From Xenopus tropicalis (Eukaryota > Chordata > Amphibia > Anura > Pipidae): a stretch of DNA of 64,000 nt. The translations under genes and the position numbers were made by a program. The notes under the pieces were generated by a model, which saw only the letters and a list, made by a program, of their open reading frames with translations, was not told the origin of the DNA and did not search any database. Each line of letters opens with the position of its first letter. Within the stretch, counting starts at the first letter, position 1. Below, piece after piece: positions 38,457 to 49,200 of the stretch. The stretch is from contig NC_030685.2 of assembly GCF_000004195.4 (NCBI RefSeq), positions 52,280,016 to 52,344,015 of the forward strand, given 5' to 3'.

Positions 38457-39019
38457 TTAAAGGTCTGGTCCAAACACAGCTGAGAAGCTGATACGGCTGT
38501 ACCTTGTATTTAAAGTCAAAATTTAAAAAGCATACTGCCCAATAGTCCTCCTATTGTTTAGTAAAAATGTCACACTTTTGGCTCACCTAATCAAATATTT
38601 ACTCAGTCACACTTACTTCACATTTTCTATCTGTTTTCTAGAACACGCAGCCATCTTTAAAAAGGTATTCTCCCTTCCTTTCCCTCCTGGCTTCATACTG
38701 CACATGTGTTTCAATCCCTCCTCCCCTTCCCCTCTGCCAGATCCGCTTCTGATTGGCTGGTGGGCATTTGTACCTCAGAACAGGAGACAGGATCAAGTTA
38801 CACACATGCTCAGAGAATAGGAGGGTTGCCGCTGGCAGCCTACAGGAAGGGGAGAGAGATTTCAGTGATGTCACTGTAGTCTTCACACTGCTGTAGGCTG
38901 CCAGCACCATATCTCAGAGAAGCAAGCAGGGATCTGGGAATTTAGATATGCAGTAAGTACTTAAAAAGAATGCCTTTAGACTTACTTTTAATTTATATTA
39001 ACCTTTCATTGTCCTTTAA
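38457..39019. mobile_element. T2-family element upstream of SUMO1
   Basis: TTAAAGG at the left and CTTTCATTGTCCTTTAA at the right. Both ends carry TTAA. The interior holds a small inverted pair (GCTGGCAGCCTACAG / CTGTAGGCTGCCAGC). Confidence 0.6.
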
Positions 39020-40179
39020 ATTAAATCAGCTCTGCCTCCTCCCCTCCCATCCTGCCTCTCCTTAAAGGGCAAGTAATATCTGTAATAGTCATAGACTGTA
39101 ATGATTAATATTAGGACACAGGGCTGCTGTATTTCTAAACAAGTCCAACAGCACTATCATTGCTAAGTGTATATTCACCATTTAGCATAATGATCCTTCC
39201 TCTAATTCAGGATACTAATGGAGATGAAACTGACTAGTCAGTCTCTCCTAGGCCCAAAGGATACTATTCTTATAGGATGGTCCCTGCTAGGCCCGAAATG
39301 TACTAAGAAATTGATATCTTATATATCATTTTTAATTGTTGTGCAAGGCTTTGAACACTGACCAAAACCAAAACTCAATGAAGATCAAGAGACTGGGCTC
39401 AAACATTTATTTCCTACTTCCTTAGTGTGTCTTTTTTACCCATTGCTTCCACCCCTACTTTTTGATTCCACTTCTCTTTTCATTTTAACCTTTTCCCTTG
39501 CACTGCAGGTCTCCATACTCTCTAAAATTCCATTGCAATACTATGGTACTATAAAAATGCAAGAACACCATTAAAATATGTGTATAAATGTTTATTTATA
39601 AACATTATATATTTGATTTATTCATATTAATTTAGGTTGAAAAGCACTCATGTCCATTTAGTCCAGGTTTTAGTGTAAATGGGACCTTCCTATTTAGTAG
39701 TTGATCCAGAGTAAGGCAAAAAACCCCATCTGAAGCCAGAGCCAATTTGCCTCAAAGGGGGGAAAAATTCCTTCCTGACTCCCAAAGGGCAATCGGACCT
39801 GGATCAACATCTTCTAAGAGCCCCTGTCAGTATCCCTGTATTTGTCCCTTGCTAAATATGCATGCAGCCCTCTCTTAAAACTGTTTAATGAATGTGTAGC
39901 ATTTTTTAGGAATGTGGAGGGAGGACATTCCTATGTGTACTGTATATATTTACTGAAAGTGATAATTTGATTGGTGAAGCTGTGGAAGAAGGAGGAGAAA
40001 TGGATGTTGTTGGAGAAAAGGTTGTATGTAGATTCCATGGATGGAAGTAGCTGGAATGTAAAGTACCACTGGTGGAGATGTGGTCCTAAAAGTGACACTG
40101 TTGGTGGTGTTGCATGACCTCAAGCAATGATACCATTGCGACCCCCCTGCCCCTCTGTGTCAGTATCCAAAAGGCCGCC

Positions 40180-43100
40180 TCACCACTGGTTCAGCTGCGG
40201 TAGCTTGTAAGAAACAGGAGCTGGTGGAGCAGGAGGTGGCACTGTTGCTGTTTGAAAAACAAAATAAGAATCGGTTAGTAGTATATCATTATGGAGGATT
40301 TTGTGTGGGATTAAAGGACAAGGAAAGCCTTATTTACTAGTGGTGTCAACATTTTAGGGATTTTTCCCCTAGTCTGGTGCTCCTTATTTAGAAATAAAAT
40401 GCACTGGCCAATGAAAAAAGTAGTACATTGCCACCTTATTTTGCTTTCCCAGGTGTCAATAGTCAGAGAATATTACTGTCCCACACATGTGCAAGTCTGA
40501 GCCTGCAGGAGCGCCTGGGAAAGGAAAGATGGCAGAGCAGTGCTTTTCCCTACTGCCTGGGTCACTTTGCAAATGGGGAGGATTTTAACCAGGAAATGCA
40601 TACAAGTGTTTCTAGCTAAAAATGTACCTCTTTGCTGAGTGGGACTAGGGGGGACTAAACTGGTGTTTGTCGGACAGCCGAGAAAATGTTGACCTAAGGC
40701 TTTATAGGACCAATGTATAGGGATATTTAACAGAGATGATACCTTTCTCTGTGGGTGTTTCTCCTTGAATGTTATTCCGGAGATTCATCTTGGGCATCTG
40801 ATGTTATTGGCCACAAGATCAAAACATGAAAAGCCCTCCAGTGCCATTAGCTGCACCTCTTCTCCTTCTGTGGATGTCTCTGCGCAGATGTCACAAGCGC
40901 GCCGCAGATGCTTTAGGGCCCAGTGAGCTGCTTGTCTCAATCCTGTAAAAATCGATAAAATTACAGTAAGGAAATAACCAAAACAAAAACTCCCTTTTTC
41001 TCATTATTTGGAAAAAATCAGATCAGACGCAAGAGTTGCTAATAACACTCTTCACAAGTGATCCCATCCCTGATTAGAAATGTTTGCCATAACTTGCACA
41101 TGGAGGACCAAATGTAACTTTTTTTAGAATCCTATTGTTAATATTATACTAAAAAGTAATATTTGGGTGAAAACTACCCCTTGAATTGTTCAATATCCCT
41201 AGCGCCACTATAATGAGATCAACTCTTGCAGATTCTACATATGCAATGGTGCAGTTTTACCAAATACAAAGGATTCCCTCACCTTTCTTGGCTGGCCAGT
41301 TGTGCAAAGCCCGAAGGTGTTCTTTGATTTCCACCCTGATGGTCTTCTTAGACGGCAGGCCAGTGATGAATGGGTGCTGAAGGAGTTCTTTAGCACTCCA
41401 TCTCTCTGAAGGATCCTTCTTGAGGCAGTAATCCAAAAAGGATACAAAATACGGTGACCTGAAAAAAAGGAATGAAAATGAACTTTCAGCTTTACAATAA
41501 AAAAAAAACCAGATGCATTACTTTAAATAGCTAATTCTGAGGAGATAAAAAGAGACAGAACAGAAGAATCTATAACATCAAATGGTATTAGGATATGGTT
41601 CATGGTGTGGCTTTGTTAGATGTACCCTGTATAGTTCAATTTTGCTGTTTTGTGTAGGAAGTTGGTGGGGGGGATGTGGGTTGCCAGAGCATCAAGCACC
41701 TGTTTGATGTATAATATCAATATATATAGCTGAGAAACAAATCATTATTCCCAGGAAGGTTTTGCCCAGTAACTTCTTGCAAAACACAGGTCCAATGCAA
41801 AGCTGGGAAAGACTCACCAGGTCTTTGATCGAAGCTGTGGTGAATCATTATTGAGGATCAGCTCTGTCACTAGATATTGCTTGGCATACACTAAAAGTTA
41901 GAAAATATAAAAATTCATCAGACCCTTTAAACATATGTAAGTATATACTGCATGTAAAGGCACAGGCCCAGCCTGGATTCCTGCATGTTACTAAATAAAT
42001 GCCCTTTGCCAGTTTGGGGAACTAGCCTGTAGTTCCAATGTACCGCATTGTTGGGATTCACTTACGTGGTTCTCCCTTGGCCATTTCAATGGTGGTTATG
42101 CCCAACGACCAGATGTCACACTGGAAAAGAGATACAAAAGAGCATTAGAAGGAGAGCATTGGGTTAGTGAATTATTTAGTTACTTATTAAGCGGGTGGTT
42201 TTTCCATCGGTGCCTGCATACAATGAATGGAAAACATATAGATTGTAAGCTCTACGGGGCAGGGATCTCCATCCTCTTGTGTCTTTGACTCTTAACTTAT
42301 TGCAACTGTATTTATTTTGTATCTATCTGTATTTATTGTTATATGAACACCCACTATTGCAGATAAGATGGGAGTAGGTGGAGAAAAATGCCATTGGCTC
42401 CTCCTACTGCTTCTATGTTCCATTAAAATAGGTAAATGCATCATGCTGTTCCAAGTTTTATAAGTACAACTTACTTTGGTGTCGTACACCACGGGCTTGC
42501 CCTTCCTAAAGGCCTCGGGTGTTATCCAGTGTGGAGTTCCATCACCCTCGTGGCACAAACCTGTCTCGGGGTCCAGGTCTCAGCAGAATCCAAAGTCAAC
42601 TGAAATGACAGATTATGCGTATGAACAGAAAATGCGTTTTTAAAGGCAATAACATAAAAACCTGAATTATGCAACCCTCTGAATCCATATTCACAAAAGA
42701 TTCTGGCCATCCATTCATGTTATTTGTGTAAGTTTTACTCACTCAATTTGACTTTCCCCTCCTTGGTGAGCATGATGTTGGGGCTCTTAATATCCCTATG
42801 AACGACCCTCTTCAGGCAACCACACCAATAGGAATGATATGGAGAATAGAAATATAAGGATACCCTACCTGACTGATGTTGGCAATCTTGACAGCTACAA
42901 CACCTTTGAGATGGTGGCGACCCTGTAACATAGACAAAAAAACGAATTAATTCTTAAACCACACAAAAGAAAGATGAAAACCAACTGCTAATTGTATCAC
43001 TTTCTTCTAAAAGTCTACACACAAAGTTAATTTAAATGTTATATGTATATGCCAACTTCTATGGAATATGAGTGCTCCCGGGGAGCCATTGACAGTAGAA

Positions 43101-43552
43101 TAATAGGGCTACAGAATTACCAGGTTATCAGAAAATGTCTTGATGTGCAAAGCAGGGGTAGGGATAGCACATTAAAGTTGCTTTCAGTCCTTACCTTGTA
43201 CACATCGCCAGGACCTCCCTTTCCGAGAAGTACATCCGTGGTCAGCCGACCATCAGGAGGCTGAAAAATATCAATAAAAAAGGATTTTATTGATAAGATA
43301 ATATCTCCCAGGGTGAAAAACATGTATTACCTATAGGGACAGAGGGGGATTTTGTGAAAAATGGGTGTGGGAGAAACACAAGGTATATGTAAGAGAGAGG
43401 TTACTGGAGGGTGGAACATTCATACAACTAAGTGGGGGTCTCGCCAAACCAGCTCCCATATTCCGTGCTCTAGCAGCACCTACAGTGAGTGGGTCCCATT
43501 TTTTACCCTCTTTTTTACTCACCTTATAAATCTCAGAGAGGGTTCCGGATTT
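40180..43552 (-). pseudogene. Degenerate Ste20/PAK-like serine/threonine kinase gene
   Basis: Minus-strand exon-like segments with AG/GT borders: 43552-43520 (GKSGTLSEIYK), 43260-43195 (glycine loop LLGKGGPGDVYK), 42922-42869 (beta-3 lysine, VVAVKIANI), ~42809-42743 (catalytic loop VVHRDIKSPNIML), 42599-42475 (DFGFC, then GDGTPHWITPEAF), 42120-42066 (CDIWSLGITTIEMAKGEP), 41890-41818, 41458-41283 (LKKDPSERWSAKELLQHPFI), 40942-40743 and 40247-40180. Features resemble Ste20/PAK kinases (DFGFC, SAKELLQH). Signs of decay: only about 60 bases separate the beta-3 and HRD exons, so helix C through the hinge and helix E is missing. An in-frame TGA (42582-42580) follows DFGFC. A likely frameshift near 40800 lies before the proline-rich last exon. 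APE has become TPE. Introns are kept, so this arose by DNA duplication, not retrotransposition. A functional truncated protein or wrong exon choice remains possible. Confidence 0.65.
40311..40625. mobile_element. T2-family element, one end only
   Basis: TTAAAGGACAAGGAAAGCC marks the left end. No matching right end is found before the kinase exon at 40743, so it is truncated. It sits inside an intron of the kinase relic. Confidence 0.45.
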
Positions 43553-44412
43553 ACCTGCTTGCTGAGGAAAAAGAGAAAAATTCTCTTAGTTAAAAGGAAC
43601 ATTTTAAGGCCCAACACTTGCTGAGTAACAAAATGACACTACATCATGTGAAAAATGCCTTTCCCCAAAAGTTACTGTTCAGTAAAGTAACTAATAGGAA
43701 CAGTTGGGTAATTAGGTTACTGGGCCCCATAGCAAAATCATTTTGCTATAGACCCCCCCCACGATATTTTTAATGAACCTATTAGTAAATGCCCCACTGT
43801 GTTCCCTGTACCCCTGCTCCCTACAGTAGGGGCAGATTTCAAGCTTAAATTCTGATTCTGTGACAAACTGTCCCATGTAGAACCAAATATTTATTCAGGT
43901 TCTTTAAAGGGCCATTTAGCACAGAATCAAATTTTAAGCTTGATGTGTGCCCACTGCTTTATTATGGGGCAGTTACTTCACGTGTTGGGAGGAGTGCTTA
44001 AGATATGCGAGCTCTGCTGCAGCTGTAGAATCTCAACCTCATCAGCGATTAAGAATAAGAAAAAAAAAAGCCGGTGTCAAAAGGCAGCACCAGCATCTGG
44101 CCTCTGGTCGCAGAAATTTGTATTACTGACATTTTAGGTATGCAGTTCTGGGGTGGGGGGGTTGTAAAGTCTATGATAAATTAAAGACATATAAATTAAA
44201 ATAAATTAAATACAATTCATAAGTATTATGGGAATATTCCCAAATCAATAGTGGAGCCAGGTGCGTTAGCAGTATATTGGTTGGGCTCCAAGCGAATTTT
44301 TGCCGATTTTTCGCGATTGTGCGACTTTTTCGTACGCTTGCGTGACTTTTTAAAAAAAAAAATAATTTACCATTACTCGATCTGTGAAAACTGGGCATCT
44401 GAAGCTGTAATG

Positions 44413-44547
44413 CAGGGGTGGCCAATACGTCTATCGCGGTCTACCAGTCGATCCCCATGGATTTCTGGTGGACCACGATCAAGCCGGGGATGCCGCATTC
44501 CGCATCGGTCCGGTCAATCATGACCTCAAAAAGTCTGGCCACCCCTG
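44413..44547. mobile_element. 135-bp hAT MITE with perfect 8-bp target duplication
   Basis: CAGGGGTGGCCAA at the left, TCTGGCCACCCCTG at the right, flanked by CTGTAATG on both sides (44405-44412 and 44548-44555). Confidence 0.88.
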
Positions 44548-44723
44548 CTGTAATGTAATTTAACTGCTACATAACCACGTGGACTACCTTTCAAGGTTCA
44601 GTTGAGCTGTTGGGCTAGTATTTACATTGTATGTATTGTCATTTAAGAAAATCTATAAAATAACTAATTTCTCTGTCATACATGTTTTAAATCCATTTTT
44701 TAAACTTTTCAGTAAAACTTTTT

Positions 44724-45244
44724 TTAAAGGAGACATCCTATAAAAATTAAGAATGTACCAGTAAATTATACTCCTCTAGATATAGAAGGATTGTGCTTAA
44801 AAAAGTTGTGTTTCTGGCTGATTTATTGAGAAATTCCCCCAAAACCTCACTAGTCCCGCCCATCCGTTCCATTTCCTGCTGGCTGAATTCTCTGGATGAG
44901 CTGGGGAGCTGGCGGCTCTCAGTACACTGCTCTGTAGGATAGGAACCAATCTGCAGCTAGGCTGACCTGATAGGGAACTGAAGCCTGTCTTTGCTTGTGT
45001 GACTGCAGGGCTGTGATTGGCTCTCCCCCTCCTACTGTGCTTCTGGCAGGGACTGTTAGGACACACCCACTCTCCATTTCAAACTTGGACAGAGAAGTGA
45101 TATGATCTATAGGGAGCTCCAATAAAGGGGCCATTGTTACAGACAGGATTAATTTTTAGCACAAAGTGAAACCAGCACCATATATTTTTCATAATTGCCT
45201 ACAAAATTAAGGTTTTTACCATTTATCCAATATGTCTCCTTTAA
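44724..45244. mobile_element. T2-like element, TTAAAGGAGACAT ends
   Basis: TTAAAGGAGACAT at 44724 and its inverse ATGTCTCCTTTAA at the right end, both with TTAA. Non-coding interior of 520 bases between the kinase relic and NOP58. Confidence 0.75.
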
Positions 45245-45248
45245 TAGA

Positions 45249-45429
45249 ACAGTAAAACCCTAATTTTACATATCCCAGGGGAAGGCGTCAAAACAGCTTA
45301 AAATCTGGAAAAATTTTAAATTTGGGGGAAAAAATGACACCACTTGCCTGTATGGGGCCACAAAAAAACAGCGTCAGTTCCAGGAAATCTTAAAATCCTG
45401 GTATGTAACCCCAATTGGGGTTCTACTGT
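45249..45429. mobile_element. MITE with ACAGTARAACCCC ends
   Basis: ACAGTAAAACCCTAATTTTAC at the left pairs with GGGGTTCTACTGT at the right. A second ACAGTAGAACCCCCGATTTA end is at 45672, so at least two copies adjoin the NOP58 promoter. Confidence 0.55.
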
Positions 45430-46047
45430 ATTTGCTTTTTTATGTTATTTAATAATAATTAACTACACCTATTGTATTTTAGTTCAAAGAATGTGCACAG
45501 GGGGCCCCTGAGGTCTGGTTCTCTGGTGGGCCCTTGGTACCCCAATCCAACACTGAAGTTACTGATATACTGTATAAGCCTAGAAAGAACACTGCAGTGA
45601 CCTTTTAATTAGAAATCTTAAAGAAAAATGAAATTTTATTTATACAGCCACACAATAAAAATTATTACTTTACAGTAGAACCCCCGATTTACATTTTCAG
45701 GAGAGAAAATGGTGTAAAATCAGGGGAAATGTGTTAAAGCAACTTATTCTTCTTCATGTACTTAAAGGATATAATTACTGGAGTCAGTTTTACTTTAAAA
45801 CGTAAAATTTTGGGGTAAAATCAGGACAAAATTTTGGTGTCAAATCTGGGGAAACACAGTGACTACAAATTTTGGTTAGAAGTCTAGCGAAACAGTGTAA
45901 ATTCTATCAAAAGCACCCAATACAATATAAATGTCACAAAGAAGCGCACAAAAACTTAAAACCAGGGGATATGAGATTAAGGTTTCGCTTTTTTATTATA
46001 TTCGCTCATATTTCGTTTATCTGCTGGATCACTGAGCTGAACAACAA

Positions 46048-46181
46048 CCAATCGTAACGCACACGTGCCAAAGCGCCATTGCTGGCAGAGGAAGGAAGGA
46101 ACTGGAGTAAGCAGGAAGTGACGTGCGAATTGAAGGCGGTGGAAATCAGAGTGTGTTCCTTGCTATTCCCGGTCACACGTG
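46048..46181 (+). promoter_or_regulatory. NOP58 promoter: CCAAT box and two CACGTG E-boxes
   Basis: A CCAAT box at 46048-46052 is followed by two canonical E-boxes CACGTG at 46062-46067 and 46176-46181, all within 200 bases of the NOP58 start codon. CACGTG is the high-affinity MYC/MAX site. NOP58 and other ribosome-biogenesis genes are established MYC targets. There is no TATA box. A pyrimidine-rich stretch around 46156-46170 (TTCCTTGCTATTCCC) could hold a TOP-like start, but this is not certain. Confidence 0.55.
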
Positions 46182-46239
46182 TCTGCCGAGCGCTAGTCCG
46201 TAAGTGCTGCAGCTATCGGTGGACTGACGGCGGGCCAAG

Positions 46240-49200
46240 ATGCTGGTGCTGTTCGAAACGGCGGCGGGCTACGCCATCTTCAAGGTAATCCGTGTCCGGT
46301 GGGAAGTATTGATGCTGCTAGTGAAAGGGAGAGCTGAGCACATGGTGGGGCCATTAGCAGGCCACATGGGCAAGCGCTTCACTGTAGCGCAGCTTTAACC
46401 TTTGTATCGGGTTTCCTATAGCTGAACGTTTGAATAACATTAATTTGCAACTTTGTAACGCGTGTGCATATTCTAGCTACATTGTATTTATTTTAGAGGA
46501 AATATTTTAACAAAGTTTGATTTACTTGTTTTAGAAGTACGAACTACACTACATTACTTGTCTGCTGGAAAAATGCATACTTTTATGAATGTATCGCAGT
46601 CAAGTATATTGTATCCTCTGCTTATTTATAATGATATTTTTGGCTTTCTATAGTTGCCCCAGGGAACTCCAGCCAATGTGATATCTTTGCAACACTTTGT
46701 CTGCTTTGTTAATTCTGTCTAAAACCAATGTAGTAACTAGAACATAATGGGCCCCACAGCTAGATCAATTTAGGGCCATCTAAACTTTAGAAACAAGACA
46801 TTTTTACTAAAATAATAAAAGGAATATCAGTTACTGCCCTACTTTGCCTCTAGTGCCTCATAGCAGCCACAGGTTCTGATTCCTTACCTTACTGCCATGA
46901 CTAAAACCTTATCATTTTTATGAAATTATTTGTACCAATTCCAATAATTTAAAACTATCTGCTGTCTTGCAGTCAGATGTATGCGAAAACTGCATAGTTC
47001 AACAGTTCCCTGATAAGGTGCTCATTTGTAGTGGAAAAAAAATATTTGCTACAAAAGCACCTGTAATTGTGTTATGCTGCCAGTGGCATATTATGTTCCT
47101 CATATTGGTGGCTTCCCAGGAAAGGCTTAGGTGCCAGGCGAAGTTGTCCACATTAAATATTTGCATGTATGCTGCTAACCAAAACACAACAGGATGCAAT
47201 TTGGCCTGTATTTGCACACCTGTCTAATACAGTGACCCCCAACCAGTGGCTCGGGGACAATAAGTTGCTCACCAACCCCTTGGATGTTGCTCTCAGTGCC
47301 GCCAAACCAGGTAGTTATTTTTGAATTCCTGACTTGGTGGCAAGTCTTGGTTGAATAAAAAGATTTACTACCAAATAAAGCCTCCTGTAAGCGGATAGTG
47401 TGCATAGAGGCTGCCTAATAGGCAACTACAGTCCTTATTTGGCACCTCCATGAACTTTTATGATGCTCGTGTTGCTCTCCAAGTGTTTTTACATTTGACA
47501 GTGGCTCACGGGTAAGAAAGGTTGGGGATCCCTGGTCGAATACAATTGGGGTGCTTTTCGCATTCAATTCTCTGCTGTAACAGAAGAGCATTACTGGTGG
47601 CAGCTGCTGTAACTGCAGCTCAGGGCTTCTGCATGTTCACATTTTTTTTTCTGTTCTCAGCCTGGGATGTTAGGGTTCATTTAATCATGTGTCACTTAAC
47701 TGAATAAAAAAAATAAACAACCATGATTTAATAATTTAAAATTCTTTTCCCTTCAAAGTGTCTAAAACCATTTCTCTTTACAGGTTTTGGATGAGAGTAA
47801 GCTGCAAGAAGTAGACAGCATATGGAAAGAGTTTGAAACACCAGAAAAAGCAAATAGAGTGTAAGTTCTAATAACTGTGCACTGCTGAATTGCATTGTCT
47901 AGCAATTTACATTTTTGTTCCTTTCAAAGATATTAAGTAGTTTATAAATTGGCAATATAATTGTGTATCAGCGCCACCTACTGGTCAGTTCCTCTGACTG
48001 TAAAATCAAAGAGATGCAGACAATGTAAGGTTAGGTGATACCTAACTGTGTAAGTAAAAATTGCAAGCTTTCGGAGTACCTAGGGTCCTTCGTCAGGCAA
48101 AATACAAATGAAAGCTGGGAAGGGACAGCATGTATACTGTTAGATCATTGAAATAGGTTCATGGGAAATAAATTAGGAAATTACAGATAGAGATAACTTG
48201 TAGACATAAGAAAAGTAATTAGGATGGGTTCTAAATAGGATATAAAAAAAATAATCCCTCTTTAAGTAGCGTTTAGTGAAAAGAGTAAGGATTACTTTAA
48301 TTAAAGTTTCTGGGTAACATTTCAGAGGCTATGAAAACTGGGTCTGATATATTTTCCATATTGCCAATGATGGATCCTTTGTTGAACTGATTACTTGTGA
48401 TTTCATTCAACAATTCGTCACTACCACTGAGGCAATACTTAAGTGTTACGGAAAATTAATTCTTCCGTCTGAATTGGTTTTACTTGGTTTGAGTCCAGGG
48501 CTGAAGCAAATAAATTGGTTGGTAGTCCAGGCAAGTTTAAAGTTTTAAATTGCTTTTGTATAATTGCTTTTTGTGTGTGATCTTTAACTTTGTTTAAAGG
48601 CGGACCTGTTATTGGTCCACTATAACACACACAGTGCTAACCGTATAGCTTGAAATTTGTAAAATATTTCTGTATTGCAGGGTGAAATTAAAACACTTTG
48701 AGAAGTTTCAGGACACAACAGAGGCATTGGCAGGTAAATATTCTTCATATGCTTATCCCACTCTGCCACCATATTTTCATGTATGAAAAACATGCTATAC
48801 CTGCAGTATTGCTAAATGTCACCTATGATGGATAAATGTTGATCTGAAACAAAATGATTTTAGATTCAACTCTTCGTCACTACCACTGAGGTGATGACAG
48901 GTTTATTAATTTCTGCAGATATTGGTGAAAGGATGTTCATTTTTAAATTAGCAATTAACAAGATAAGACACTGCCCCTTTTAGCTAAGTTTTTATATTGT
49001 CATAAACTATGAAATTAATTCTCTTACAATTTTATCTTTAGCTTCCACTGCTCTGGTTGAGGGAAAACTCAGTAAAAATTTGAAAAAAGTATTAAGAAAA
49101 ATTGCAGCAAAGGAGGCTCATGAGCAACTTGCAATTGCAGATGCAAAGCTTGGGGGCGTCATCAAGGTATTTATTATAAATCAAGTGTGTGAGTTACAAT

